DNA of 64,000 bases from Pseudoalteromonas luteoviolacea. Lineage in GTDB: Bacteria > Pseudomonadota > Gammaproteobacteria > Enterobacterales > Alteromonadaceae. The notes below the pieces were generated by a model. It searched no databases, was not told where the DNA came from, and worked only from the letters and a program-made list of their open reading frames with translations. Position numbers and translations under genes: made by a program. Shown here in pieces: positions 55,011 through 64,000 of the stretch (its first letter is position 1; the number at the start of each line of letters is the position of its first letter). The stretch is taken from contig NZ_MAUJ01000002.1 of the NCBI RefSeq assembly GCF_001696455.1, forward strand, positions 372,001-436,000, read 5' to 3'.

Positions 55011-55853
55011 ATGTATCAAAAGCTGCTTTATGCCGCGATTTGGGTCTTTGTTTTGGGTTTCTATTTCTGGATGCAGGAACAGCCGGGCAACTTACTCGAC
55101 TCACTGGAAGAGTTATTTTGGTTTAGCATTGCTTCAACCATGATCGTGTATTCTGCCCCCCACCTAAAGAACCGAGTACTTATTTGTGCTTGGGTCATAT
55201 ATTGCTTAGGTCTGTTACTGGATCTACTTGATGACTTTATTGCTGTGGATATACTGCCTGTCATTGTACTTGATACGTCCTTCAAACAACTTGGCTTTCT
55301 GCTCATTTGCTATGCACTGTACACCATGATAGTGCGAAAGCGTGAAACCATAACTCAGCTTAATAATGAAATACACCAGCGCAAACAGCTTGAAGACAAA
55401 CTGAAGTTTGACGCAACACACGATGAGTTAACTAAAATAGGTAATCGCAGAGCCTGTTTTACACAATTTAATAAGCTATGTCAGCAGCACCCTACTCTCT
55501 TTTATTTTGATTTAGATGACTTTAAGTACGCGAATGATAAGTTTGGACACAATTGCGGTGACACCATCTTAAAAAAAATAGCGACCTCATTAAACGATGT
55601 TTTTGGCAAAGATAACTGCTTCAGAATTGGTGGTGACGAATTTGTCGCGTTTGGCTCTTTGAAGCAGAATAATGATGAGCAACTGAGAAAAAAGCTACTT
55701 GAAGAAGTGTTTGAATATGGCGTAGGGATCAGTATCGGGCATACGGAGACTGATCCGCAAACCGCACCTGACAAGCTGCTACATTTGGCTGATGCAGCAA
55801 TGTACAACAATAAAAGCTTAAAATCGGTGCGCTCACGGCCTCGGCAAAGTTAA
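55011..55853 (+). CDS. Membrane-bound diguanylate cyclase (GGDEF), without inhibitory site
   Basis: About 280 residues. Membrane segments are at the start (LLYAAIWVFVLGFYFWM) and around residues 40-110, then a short coiled coil (ITQLNNEIHQRKQLEDKLKF) and a GGDEF domain with DELTKIGNRRA, FDLDDFKYAND and an intact GGDEF. The RxxD inhibitory position before it reads FGKD, without the arginine, so product inhibition is not expected. The ATG at 55011 has GGGAG ahead of it; an earlier ATG at 54996 is in frame. Confidence 0.9.
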   Translation: MYQKLLYAAIWVFVLGFYFWMQEQPGNLLDSLEELFWFSIASTMIVYSAPHLKNRVLICAWVIYCLGLLLDLLDDFIAVDILPVIVLDTSFKQLGFLLICYALYTMIVRKRETITQLNNEIHQRKQLEDKLKFDATHDELTKIGNRRACFTQFNKLCQQHPTLFYFDLDDFKYANDKFGHNCGDTILKKIATSLNDVFGKDNCFRIGGDEFVAFGSLKQNNDEQLRKKLLEEVFEYGVGISIGHTETDPQTAPDKLLHLADAAMYNNKSLKSVRSRPRQS

Positions 55854-56095
55854 ATAGTGTACCTCACTATAACCACATGCTTTAGCAACATACCTTATCG
55901 ACATACCTAGTTGATATACTTTAAATTAAAGAAAATAGTTCTACACCATCACATATAAAATACTTCATAAAAAATTTGTGTCACAATAGCAATCAATGCA
56001 ATGTATACATTGTTTGAAAATTTGAACGAGCTGTGTAATAACTTTTTGCGACACACTCACGCATAATAAGCGAAAATATAAAGGGGACTAAATCT

Positions 56096-57181
56096 GTGTT
56101 TAATAACTTATTCTCTAACACCGATTTTAAGGAAGAGCTACACCGCACAAAATCAGAGCTTGCTGCACAAGTTCAAGAAAATCAGAGATTGGAAGCTGAG
56201 AATCAACGTCTTCAAGAACAACTCGTCGAAGCTCAAGAACAACTCAATGACAACACCGATAACCAACTATTACAATGTGCTTTGTCTGGTATGAACCAAA
56301 TTCAGGGGATCCGAGAAACCGTACTTCAGAGCTTTTTAAATATTGAACAAGACAGCTCTGCAATTTCAGAGGTCAATCAATCTTTTGAAACATCAGAAGA
56401 ATCTTTAGCTAAGATACTTACAGGTATGGGTAAACTCTCTGAAAATATGTCTAGTATGACAGACAATATATCGGGTTTATCTCATATGGCAGACAACATT
56501 CACACGTTTGTCTCAACCATATCTAAAATCTCAGACCAAACAAATTTATTGGCGCTCAATGCGGCAATAGAAGCAGCAAGAGCCGGTGAAGCTGGGAGAG
56601 GATTTAGCGTAGTGGCAGATGAAGTACGTGCGCTGGCAAACAATACCAATGCCTCGGCCAATGAAGTTTCTGATCTTGTGACTAAAATAATCGATACGAC
56701 TCAACTCACAGTTAAGGATGTATCTGTAATTCAAGACTCTAATAAAGTACTTTCAAGCAGTATTGAGCACTTGAATGATGAGTACGGCCAAATCGTCACA
56801 AGCTGCGGTTCAATGAGAAACACTATCTCTAATGCTACACAGCAAACATTTATTCAAACAGTAAAACTTGACCATGTAGTTTGGAAAAGCGAAGTGTATA
56901 ACGTTATCACTGGCAGTAGTCATAAGGCAGTGACTGATTTTGCGGATCATACCTCATGCAGACTGGGGAAATGGATTTCGGGCGAAGGGGCAAAATTATA
57001 TTCCGACAACTCTGCTTATCGACGCTTAGAGCAACCACACCGAGAAGTGCATAAAGCAGGTGTTGAAGCCGTAACTAAATTTAAGAATGGCGACAAGCAA
57101 GGTGCTGTACAACAACTAAATAGAATGGAGCAAGCGAGTATAGACGTGATGCACCTGCTGGATGAGTTAAAGAACGCATAA
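56096..57181 (+). CDS. Soluble chemoreceptor-like protein with CZB domain
   Basis: A 361-residue protein starting at GTG (AAAGGGGAC ribosome site). There is no membrane helix. A Gln/Glu-rich coiled coil is at about 15-65, then a methyl-accepting signalling domain with the hairpin tip [29 protein letters not shown], then a C-terminal CZB (zinc-binding) domain with [12 protein letters not shown], the [12 protein letters not shown] zinc signature and [12 protein letters not shown] receptors sense zinc or hypochlorite. It would be a cytoplasmic sensor of a chemotaxis array or a separate signalling pathway. Monocistronic. Confidence 0.92.
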   Translation: MFNNLFSNTDFKEELHRTKSELAAQVQENQRLEAENQRLQEQLVEAQEQLNDNTDNQLLQCALSGMNQIQGIRETVLQSFLNIEQDSSAISEVNQSFETSEESLAKILTGMGKLSENMSSMTDNISGLSHMADNIHTFVSTISKISDQTNLLALNAAIEAARAGEAGRGFSVVADEVRALANNTNASANEVSDLVTKIIDTTQLTVKDVSVIQDSNKVLSSSIEHLNDEYGQIVTSCGSMRNTISNATQQTFIQTVKLDHVVWKSEVYNVITGSSHKAVTDFADHTSCRLGKWISGEGAKLYSDNSAYRRLEQPHREVHKAGVEAVTKFKNGDKQGAVQQLNRMEQASIDVMHLLDELKNA

Positions 57182-57192
57182 CCAACACTACT

Positions 57193-57229
57193 GCGCTGTT
57201 AAAATATATAAAGATCACCTAAACAGCGC
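57193..57229 (+). terminator. Hairpin between the chemoreceptor and methyltransferase genes
   Basis: An 8-bp stem GCGCTGTT/AACAGCGC around a 21-nt AT-rich loop, 12 bp after the chemoreceptor stop. No T-run follows, so termination is uncertain. Confidence 0.4.
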
Positions 57230-57286
57230 TTCACCATATAGTTTGGTTTGATATAATCTCTCGTTTTAAATTACCAGTAGTTTTTT

Positions 57287-58078
57287 ATGAAGCTGAACTC
57301 ACAGTGGCGAATTCTAACAGTAGGAGATGGCGACCTTAGCTTCTCCTATTCCATCCATAAACACCTTAAGCCCAAATCACTCGTTGCAAGCATCTATGAC
57401 AGTGAATCAGCATTACGTGAAAAGTACCAAGATCATGCTTTGGATAAACTACTTGGCTCTGATGTACCCGTGCTCACAGAGTTCGATGCTACCATTGCGC
57501 ACTCTTGGCAGCGACTAAAAGGGCAACAATTTGATGCGGTTATTTTTCAGTTTCCTTTAATTCCCGCATTTGCTTCTCATGACGAGTTTAAACAAAATCA
57601 GCTAAGTATTAATACACTCAACCGACGTTTGTTACGTTACTTTTTAGTTCACTCCCAACTGTATGCGCTAGATAAACAAGGCCCGATGCTCAGCATAATT
57701 ACATCAAAAGACGTCAAACCTTATTGTGAATGGAACTTAGAACAAACCTTGAATCAGGGGCTAGACATCAACTACTTGGGGCAAATGGACTTTAAGATAG
57801 ACCAATTTCCCGACTATAAAATAAGGAATGTAGATAGAGACAAACACGTAAAAGATACTCGTGGTGTAAGCTATTTTTGGTCGCCTAAAGCAAACACAGA
57901 CCAAACGCTAATATTGGGATTACCAGACTACCTGTCAGATTCACATTGTAGTATGTGCCGAGCTGGGCCATTTTTGACGGAGCAAGATAAAAAAGCGCAC
58001 TATTCATCAAAAAAGCATAAGCAGATGTCCGCCCATGAAAAATCTTGGCAAGCGTTTTTATCCGCTGAACAAGATTAA
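57287..58078 (+). CDS. BMT5-like (DUF2431) methyltransferase with C-terminal U1-type zinc finger
   Basis: A 263-residue protein whose N-terminal part (RILTVGDGDLSFSYSIHKHL, then FDAVIFQFPLIPAF) matches the BMT5/DUF2431 family, known from yeast as an rRNA uridine-N3 methyltransferase. The C-terminal segment (HCSMCRAGPFLTEQDKKAHY ... KKHKQM) is a C-x2-C-x12-H-x5-H zinc knuckle, the pattern of U1-type RNA-binding zinc fingers of eukaryotes. The substrate is probably RNA, by inference. It is a single gene next to rhtA. Confidence 0.8.
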   Translation: MKLNSQWRILTVGDGDLSFSYSIHKHLKPKSLVASIYDSESALREKYQDHALDKLLGSDVPVLTEFDATIAHSWQRLKGQQFDAVIFQFPLIPAFASHDEFKQNQLSINTLNRRLLRYFLVHSQLYALDKQGPMLSIITSKDVKPYCEWNLEQTLNQGLDINYLGQMDFKIDQFPDYKIRNVDRDKHVKDTRGVSYFWSPKANTDQTLILGLPDYLSDSHCSMCRAGPFLTEQDKKAHYSSKKHKQMSAHEKSWQAFLSAEQD

Positions 58079-58226
58079 ACACCAGCACAATTCACTTACC
58101 ATAATGTTGCAAAAACCAGGATTACAAAACACAAAATCAACCTAAAAAGCACATAAAACACACAAGTTAAACATAAAAAGATGGAAAAAACGCGATAAAG
58201 GAATAATGTATACAAAACCATTGAGC

Positions 58227-58254
58227 GCGGTAGCCTAAAGCATTAGACTACCGC
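58227..58254 (+). other. Hairpin just before rhtA
   Basis: A 7-bp stem GCGGTAG/CTACCGC containing an inner CTAA/TTAG stem lies 25 bp before the rhtA start codon. It could be a terminator of the preceding transcript or a 5' leader structure affecting rhtA. Confidence 0.4.
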
Positions 58255-58279
58255 ACTCTTAAAGCCAATAGGTGTATCA

Positions 58280-59128
58280 ATGCAAATTCTGGATAAGCGT
58301 TTTTTGTATGCGATTGCATGCCTTCTTTTAGCCATGGTGACTATCCAATCTGGCGCATCAATCGCAAAGCAACTATTTCCTTATGTCGGTCCTGAAGGTA
58401 CAACCGCTTACAGGCTAGGTTTTTCAGCGCTCATTTTGTGTCTCATTTTTAGGCCTTGGAGAAAGCTGCCAGCCAACTGGAGGCCGGTCATCCTTTATGG
58501 TTTGTCGTTAGGTATAATGAACTTGACCTTTTATTATGCTATCGAACGAATTCCATTGGGGATCGGGGTTGCACTTGAGTTTACGGGACCATTGGCTGTT
58601 GCACTCTTTTCCTCGAAAAGAAAACGAGACTACCTATGGGTGCTACTCGCAATTGCGGGCATTTTGTTACTATTACCAGATATGAATGAAGTTGACGGAC
58701 TAGATCCTATTGGCGTAATCCTAGCGTTAGTTGCTGGCGCATGTTGGGCAGGTTACATCATCTTTGGAAAAAAGAGCGGTGGGCAAGGTTCCGGCGGTAT
58801 GACCGTCGCTTTAGGGATGAGTGTAGCCGCTTTTGCTGTTGTGCCTTTTGGTATTGCTTCGCAAGGAATGGCATTATTGGATTGGCAACTAATCCCATTG
58901 GGGATAGCAATAGGTCTACTTTCCAGTGCGTTACCTTATAGTCTAGAAATGGTCGCGTTGCGTAATATGCCAGCCCAAGGTTTTAGCATTATGATGAGCC
59001 TAGAGCCAGCTATAGCAGCCTTAGCAGGTTTAATGATCTTAGGAGAGCTACTGACACTCTGGCAATGGTTTGCAATCTTTATGGTGATCGCAGCTTCTTT
59101 GGGCAGCTCCATCACGCAAAAAGAATAG
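58280..59128 (+). CDS. rhtA: EamA/RhtA-type inner-membrane exporter (threonine/homoserine efflux)
   Basis: A 282-residue protein with ten predicted helices in two EamA halves. It closely follows E. coli RhtA: SGASIAKQLFPYVGPEGTTAYRL, PLGIGVALEFTGPLAVALFSS, AGACWAGYIIFGK, LSSALPYSLEMVALRNMPAQ and MSLEPAIAALAGLMILGE. RhtA exports threonine, homoserine and some amino-acid analogues. No neighbouring gene in the same operon; it converges on the S9 peptidase gene. Confidence 0.9.
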   Translation: MQILDKRFLYAIACLLLAMVTIQSGASIAKQLFPYVGPEGTTAYRLGFSALILCLIFRPWRKLPANWRPVILYGLSLGIMNLTFYYAIERIPLGIGVALEFTGPLAVALFSSKRKRDYLWVLLAIAGILLLLPDMNEVDGLDPIGVILALVAGACWAGYIIFGKKSGGQGSGGMTVALGMSVAAFAVVPFGIASQGMALLDWQLIPLGIAIGLLSSALPYSLEMVALRNMPAQGFSIMMSLEPAIAALAGLMILGELLTLWQWFAIFMVIAASLGSSITQKE

Positions 59129-59151
59129 TTTTAGAGTTACTTAACGTTGAC

Positions 59152-59173
59152 GAGAGGCCCAAAAGGGCCACTC
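59152..59173. terminator. Hairpin between rhtA and the S9 peptidase gene
   Basis: GAG-A-GGCCC against GGGCC-A-CTC with a 4-nt A loop, just after the rhtA stop and just before the convergent peptidase stop. There is no long T-run in either direction. Confidence 0.5.
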
Positions 59174-59177
59174 ATTA

Positions 59178-61682
59178 TTAATTCCAAGGAGAAGGATATT
59201 GAAACTCTTGTTGAGGCTCTGGCAGTTCAAATCTCAAAATCTCAGGTACTGAGTCGGTTTCTTCAACAGTTGGGAGTGGTTCAAAGTGCAGCTTGAGCCA
59301 TGTTGACTGTTCATAAAGCATATGTAGCACTTCATCATTTTCAGCGTAAATATGGCCACTTTGCGGCAGCATCACCAACTTTACTGATTTACCCAAATCA
59401 TTCATTGCGCTAAACAACCTCTCCGATTGAACGGGAAAGCTGGCTTCTCCTCTATCTTGATAACCGTGCACTAATAATAGCGATCCAGTCACTTTATCTG
59501 CCTTGAATATAACTGAATTATTTAAATACTTCGATTGGTTCTGCCACAAGCTATTGCTGCCTTTACCAAACGCAAATGGCGTAAGCGTAAAGTTGTAAGC
59601 ACCACTTCTTGCAATACCCGTGACAAACAAGTCCGTACTAGCGAGTAAATTCACAACATTTGTTGCGCCTAGGCCATGTCCGCCAATCGCAATCTTCTCT
59701 TTGTCAGCAATACCTTGCGCAATCAGCGTTGAAACAATGGCTTGAGCACTATCACGCAACTGTTTTGTCAGCTCCTCCCCCTGTAGTTTCTCACTAAGTA
59801 CCGGTAAGTTATGAATATTCAAGACAGCGTAGCCATCATGGACAAAGGGCACTCCACTTAGCGCATCTTGCTGATTAAAACGATATGGTGACCTTAACCC
59901 CTTGGTGTTCTTTGGCTCCTGCGAATTAAACCAAATAAGTACAGGGAGTCGTCCATTACTGGGGTCAAAATCATTAGGTAAATAGAAGTCTCCCTCGATG
60001 ACACGACCGCCACTCACATTGAAGCTCATAAGTTCTTTGCTTATGCTACGCATACTTGGGTATGGATGCGTATTTCTTGTCAGCTGTTCAATCGTGTCAA
60101 AAGTTAGGTTTCTCGAAAAGTAATTCGCAGGGTTATCTTTGGACTCTTTTCGCGTGACGAAGCGCATGCCGTCATCAGAAATTACATCGATTACCTGTTC
60201 AAAATAGGGTGCGCTAGATTGCCAAATAGAAGTAAATAAATTGCCTTTGGCATCAAATCTGGACAAATAAGGTGTCACTTGGCCATTGTCATGATTGACA
60301 CCTTTAACAAACAGATATCGGCCCCCTGCGACTTTTAAAACATCAACACCGAGGTCGTTTTTAGTGAAAATTAATTCACGTTTATCACCCGGCTTTAAGT
60401 CATCGAATAATTGTAGTTTCACTCGTGAACGATCGGGAGTTAATGGAGAAAAAGCATAATAGGTTTTTTGACCATTTGTTTCGTTCATAACTAAAACGGC
60501 TAACTGGTTATCACCCCACAGGATTTGGGATACTCGACCTTCTGTAACAGCATAGAGTCTAGGTGCACGCTTAAATGGTGCAGATATACTGTATAAGCTT
60601 TCGTTTTCATCACTGTCTGACGACTCAGCCCAGACCAGCGTAGCGCCTTTGTCTGCGCGCCATTTAAAAGCTCTTTTTATAGTCGGTTGCACAAATGGTT
60701 GAGAGAGCCTATCTGTATTTTGTAATGTGTGTTGTGGACGGTAAACTTCATACAGAGGCACGCCGCGCATTCCCCAAATCTGCCAAACGCTATTTCTTTG
60801 TTCAATAAAGTCGTCTTTTTGCATTTTCGAAAGCGTTCCTATATCCATCATGGCTACCAATAGATTGGTGGCATCTGGAGAAACTTTGAAATCACTAAAG
60901 TAGGCGGGTTGGCCTATCGCGACTGCGTTACCTTGCAGAGAGAGTTTGTACAGCTGCGCCAAAGCATAAGATTTAAACTCATCTTGTTGAACTGGCCCAA
61001 ACTGTATTTCGTTTACGCTGGCAATACCCGCTGTAGAACTTACGACCAAAGGAGCTTGAATAATTGGGGTACGTTTGCTCGCTTGATCCACACTAGGACG
61101 AGTGACTTTGATATTTGCAATTAAGCCTGAACCATCAGCCAACCACTCGAAAGGCTTTTTTTGCGTGAACCCATTTAAAGGGAATTGAGATAAAATACGG
61201 CTCTTTTTTTGTTTAATATCAAAAACCCATAAATGGGCTGCCTGCTCTGTTTCCAGTATAAAAGCAAGGTGTCTGCCACTTGCGCTCCAAGAGGGGTGCA
61301 GGATTTTACCCTCGGGAATACCTCTCGGCCTAATTACCGCGCCTGTGTCGATGTGCTTAAAAGAGACATGAGCATATCGCGGAATATCTGAATGTAGGGT
61401 GCTGAGAGGGTTAAACTCAATGCCCAGTATGCTTTTGGTAACAGCAGGCTGAGATGGTCCGTTTTCTAATAAGGCCATCCAGCGGCCCTTAGGGTCCACC
61501 ACTGCATCGGGCACACTATATTCATTTACAAATTCAGAAATTGCGTCTGACGGTTGCTTATAGTCCGATGCATTTGCATTGGCACTGTGAAACATGGAAA
61601 GTGCAAACCCAAACAGTATTGCTTTAAACAGTAATGAACCGGCAGTATTTATCACTTCTGAAAACCCTATTCTATTTCCCAT
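59178..61682 (-). CDS. S9-family (prolyl-oligopeptidase-like) exported protein with Gly in place of the catalytic Ser
   Basis: An 834-residue protein: signal sequence near FKAILFGFALSMFHSANA, a beta-propeller-like region (about 60-560) and an alpha/beta-hydrolase domain. The nucleophile elbow reads IAIGGHGLGATNV where relatives have GGHSxGA, so the Ser is Gly (codon GGC, one base from AGC). The aspartate (HGYQDRGEASFP) and histidine (PQSGHIYAEN) regions are kept. In relatives this fold acts on glutamyl or prolyl peptides outside the cytoplasm. It is likely inactive as a serine peptidase. Divergent from the LacI gene. Confidence 0.87.
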   Translation of the reverse strand: MGNRIGFSEVINTAGSLLFKAILFGFALSMFHSANANASDYKQPSDAISEFVNEYSVPDAVVDPKGRWMALLENGPSQPAVTKSILGIEFNPLSTLHSDIPRYAHVSFKHIDTGAVIRPRGIPEGKILHPSWSASGRHLAFILETEQAAHLWVFDIKQKKSRILSQFPLNGFTQKKPFEWLADGSGLIANIKVTRPSVDQASKRTPIIQAPLVVSSTAGIASVNEIQFGPVQQDEFKSYALAQLYKLSLQGNAVAIGQPAYFSDFKVSPDATNLLVAMMDIGTLSKMQKDDFIEQRNSVWQIWGMRGVPLYEVYRPQHTLQNTDRLSQPFVQPTIKRAFKWRADKGATLVWAESSDSDENESLYSISAPFKRAPRLYAVTEGRVSQILWGDNQLAVLVMNETNGQKTYYAFSPLTPDRSRVKLQLFDDLKPGDKRELIFTKNDLGVDVLKVAGGRYLFVKGVNHDNGQVTPYLSRFDAKGNLFTSIWQSSAPYFEQVIDVISDDGMRFVTRKESKDNPANYFSRNLTFDTIEQLTRNTHPYPSMRSISKELMSFNVSGGRVIEGDFYLPNDFDPSNGRLPVLIWFNSQEPKNTKGLRSPYRFNQQDALSGVPFVHDGYAVLNIHNLPVLSEKLQGEELTKQLRDSAQAIVSTLIAQGIADKEKIAIGGHGLGATNVVNLLASTDLFVTGIARSGAYNFTLTPFAFGKGSNSLWQNQSKYLNNSVIFKADKVTGSLLLVHGYQDRGEASFPVQSERLFSAMNDLGKSVKLVMLPQSGHIYAENDEVLHMLYEQSTWLKLHFEPLPTVEETDSVPEILRFELPEPQQEFQYPSPWN

Positions 61683-61869
61683 AGCAGTCCATGATATAAT
61701 GATTTTATGCTAAGTGCAGTATTTTAGAGACATTTGGCGTTCAAAAATATGATTTTTAGGCTATTGTTTTAGAGAAATGGGGCGCAATTGAATTGTAAGT
61801 TGCAGAGTCGAAGATTAAAAGTTTAAACTATGCAACCGTCATCAGCACAATGTATTCGATCAGGCACTT

Positions 61870-62883
61870 ATGAATAACGACAAAAAGCCAGAAAAAATAA
61901 CAATTTTTGATGTTGCCAAAGAAGCACAAGTCTCCAAATCTACCGTTTCGCTTGTATTAACTCACTCAGATAAAGTCAGCGATAAAAGCAAAGAAAAAGT
62001 CTTAAAAGCAATAGAAAAGCTTGGTTATGTCTACAATCGTGACGCCGCAGCACTTAGAAGTAAAAAATCGAACTTAGTTGCAGTTGTCATAAACGACTTA
62101 ACAAACCCCTACTCAGCACAGTTAGCTGTGGGCTTAGAAAAACACATTTATGCGTTAGGCATGGTCCCAATGCTGGTGAATACCGGGGAAGACTTTCAAC
62201 GCCAACAGCAAGTCGTTAACACGCTAAAAGAATACAACGTCAGCGCTTTTGTTATGGTGCCTGCACCTGGCACAAGTAAAGAATGGGTCAATCAATTAGT
62301 GCACTCTGGTTTTCCCGTAATAAATATAATGCGTGAAATTCAGTTTGCTGATGCACCGTGTATTCTCCCTGATAACCAAAAGGGAACACATTTAGCCACC
62401 GAACATCTATTAGAGAAAGGGCTTGATAAGTTGGCATTCTTGGGGGGAACCACTGAGATTTCTGACTATCATGAACGTGTAGCTGGTTTTCGCTCAGCAA
62501 TTGCAGCGCGCAACTCTGCTTCGCAAACTCATGAGATCACAGCCCCAACAAACCGCCAAGGCGGTCGTGATGCCTTTCACCAATTGTATAAGGTGGCGCC
62601 TGATACACAGGCAATCGTTTGTTTCAGTGACGTAATCGCATACGGCGCTATAGAGGCAATGCGTGAACACAACCTAGTTCCAGGTAAAGACATCAAAGTG
62701 ATCGGCTTCGATGATTTAGCCGACTCTAGGCTTATGCGCCCAGCACTGTCTTCGGTTCGAATTGACGCTGATGACATAGGTAAACGCACCTGTCAGGCAC
62801 TAAGCGAAATACTTAACAAATCCCAGCCTCCAGTTAGGACACTGGTAGATATTACATTACAAATAAGAGAATCATCTTCTTAA
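61870..62883 (+). CDS. LacI-family transcriptional regulator
   Basis: A 337-residue regulator with the LacI helix-turn-helix and hinge (TIFDVAKEAQVSKSTVSLVL, LKAIEKLGYVYNRDAAALRS) and a sugar-binding-protein-like domain (VAVVINDLTNPYSAQLAVGLE, FLGGTTEISDYHERVAGFRSA, GFDDLADSRLMRPALSSVR). The effector is not identifiable; the closest style is that of the MalI/PurR group. The divergent S9 gene is a plausible target, but I found no palindromic operator in the 187-bp spacer. Confidence 0.92.
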   Translation: MNNDKKPEKITIFDVAKEAQVSKSTVSLVLTHSDKVSDKSKEKVLKAIEKLGYVYNRDAAALRSKKSNLVAVVINDLTNPYSAQLAVGLEKHIYALGMVPMLVNTGEDFQRQQQVVNTLKEYNVSAFVMVPAPGTSKEWVNQLVHSGFPVINIMREIQFADAPCILPDNQKGTHLATEHLLEKGLDKLAFLGGTTEISDYHERVAGFRSAIAARNSASQTHEITAPTNRQGGRDAFHQLYKVAPDTQAIVCFSDVIAYGAIEAMREHNLVPGKDIKVIGFDDLADSRLMRPALSSVRIDADDIGKRTCQALSEILNKSQPPVRTLVDITLQIRESSS

Positions 62884-63613
62884 TTGCACAAGCCTCTGTG
62901 ATTAGGTATGTCTGTTCTCTATCCCATTTGGAGCAGACAAAAAAGGGGGTCGCAAAACAATGCTCATGACTCCCCTGTGCCAGACGCTGTCACCACAGCA
63001 GAGATAAATACTTCATTGCTATAGCATGGTTTTATCGTACTAATCGAAAAAGAACACGTTTAGGCTGTGGGAGCTTTTAACCTGGCAACACATGGGCGAG
63101 AAAGCCTAGAAAAGTGGCTTTATTTTGATGCAAGCAAGTTATAACCACGTCTGGTTAATAGAACAGTTACAAAACAAAATCACTCATAACAGAATACACT
63201 CCTGTACAAAGCTGAATAAACAACTTTTATGACTGAATGCTTGGATAACGCACGCTGCGCAGTACTCAATACATGTTACCGAAGAATGAAGAAAAAAACG
63301 CAAACAAAATGCGTTGAAAATACAGCAAAACTGGTTAGAATGCGCGACGTAACTTATTATTGATTTTATGGAAATTTGCACCGAGTATGTTCTGGGCAGT
63401 TTCTATAAAATTAAACCACTGTTCAATCGTTAAAAATTTAGATTTGGCAAAGTATTTGTCTTTCTTAATTTAATCGTTCAGATTTGTAACATAATTGAGC
63501 AGTAACATTACATCATTAAAGTCACGGTATTCAGTGTATTTTGGGGTTTAAGCACTAACGCTTAAATTTTGGGGCTTGGCCCTTAACTACTCAACTAATT
63601 AGGTATTGCTCAG
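62884..63613. other. Long spacer, no supported gene
   Basis: About 730 bp between the LacI gene and the ThrE-type gene. It contains a weak stem GTCTGTTC/GAGCAGAC (one G-U pair) near 62912-62938, a stem AAAGCC/GGCTTT (63101-63121) followed by ATTTT, and TTTAAGC/GCTTAAA (63547-63566) followed by ATTTT. The rest is AT-rich. A 21-residue frame at 63368-63433 lacks a ribosome site and is not called. Confidence 0.45.
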
Positions 63614-64000
63614 TTGAACTCAGCGACGTTTACGCAAAAGCGCAAGTTTATTGTTAAGCTTGGCAAAATGCTTCACCAATATGGCACACCAGCTTTTCGC
63701 TTAGAAGCACATTTAATGGAAGTTGCCACACACCTTGGATTAAAATCATCCTTTGTTATGTCACCTACTTCTGTCACTTTTGTGATATGGACTGATGGAC
63801 ATGAAGAAGAATACACGCACGTAGCACGAGTCGAGCCGGGCGATCATGATTTAGGGTCACTGGCAAATACTGATGACGTGGTGAACCGAATGCTGGCAGG
63901 TGAGTTGACTATCATTGAAGCCGACGAGAATTTAGACCAAATTCAAACCGCTGAATCCCCATACTCTAGATGGCAAATGGCACTTGCATTTGCCGTTTCT
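63614..64000 (+). CDS. ThrE-family (threonine/serine exporter, DUF1212) protein, start only
   Basis: The frame runs from a TTG at 63614 (AGG at 63601-63603 as ribosome site) to the window end: 129 residues. FIVKLGKMLHQYGTPAFRLE, MEVATHLGLKSSFVMSPTSVTFV and VNRMLAGELTIIEA are the cytoplasmic N-terminal DUF1212 region that precedes the first helix (YSRWQMALAFAVS). The YjjP/ThrE family exports small organic acids or amino acids. The start codon is uncertain: ATT at 63605 is the only other candidate in frame before the upstream stop. Confidence 0.82.
   Translation, partial: MNSATFTQKRKFIVKLGKMLHQYGTPAFRLEAHLMEVATHLGLKSSFVMSPTSVTFVIWTDGHEEEYTHVARVEPGDHDLGSLANTDDVVNRMLAGELTIIEADENLDQIQTAESPYSRWQMALAFAVS

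Noticed and set aside
63368..63433. 21-residue frame MEICTEYVLGSFYKIKPLFNR
   Set aside because: No ribosome site, no neighbour support and no known family; chance length.

Overview
The window looks like chromosomal DNA of a marine, chitin-degrading gammaproteobacterium, most probably Pseudoalteromonas or a close Alteromonadales relative. The reasons are a Serratia-type ChiA chitinase grouped with an AA10 LPMO and a second large GH18 chitinase, many secreted proteases and esterases, two RND efflux systems, TonB-dependent uptake, AT-rich spacers, and NudB/RhtA/AhpCF/QmcA proteins of gammaproteobacterial type. I saw no rRNA, tRNA, CRISPR array, transposase or phage gene. The assignment rests on protein content only.

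Region 1 (1-8500, all minus strand). An RND pump and its adaptor (pump cut by the window start) follow a tight five-gene operon: SDR reductase, class III aminotransferase, SRPBCC protein, acyl-CoA-dehydrogenase-like flavoprotein and formyltransferase. The operon promoter carries a 14/15 match to the Fur box, so this looks like an iron-repressed small-molecule pathway that I cannot match to a known product. Region 2 (8.6-16.6 kb): an M6 secreted metalloprotease and a TPR protein, a candidate small RNA with its own promoter and terminator, nudB, a methyltransferase, a qmcA/nfeD-type pair and two small unknown envelope proteins. Region 3 (16.6-26.4 kb): a CE2-like esterase, a two-component system, a TonB receptor with a Fur-like box, a lipoprotein, a diguanylate cyclase, a small double-glycine-leader peptide, mlaC and pagL.

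Region 4 (26.4-36.7 kb): an oxidoreductase, a complete MexAB-OprM-like operon with a divergent LysR regulator, a RibD-C reductase facing a TetR regulator across a palindrome, two small membrane proteins and a second double-glycine peptide related to the first. Region 5 (36.9-47.4 kb): a chitin-degradation operon whose last gene is an M4 protease carrying the same chitin-binding modules as the chitinases and the LPMO. The four proteins together carry eight CBM5/12-type modules.

Region 6 (48-64 kb): a DM13 protein, a Maf-like glycosyltransferase gene followed 14 bp later by a secreted protein with a (GAGDSF)n repeat, ahpC/ahpF with an OxyR-like site, a DUF3429 protein, a second diguanylate cyclase, a soluble CZB chemoreceptor, a BMT5-like methyltransferase with a U1-type zinc finger, rhtA, an S9 peptidase homologue that has lost its catalytic serine, a LacI regulator and the start of a ThrE-family exporter.

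The most interesting items are the Fur-controlled operon, the pair of RiPP-like precursors far apart in the same window, the Maf/serine-repeat gene pair, the chitin-binding protease, the dead S9 peptidase and the orphan RNA at 12.2 kb.
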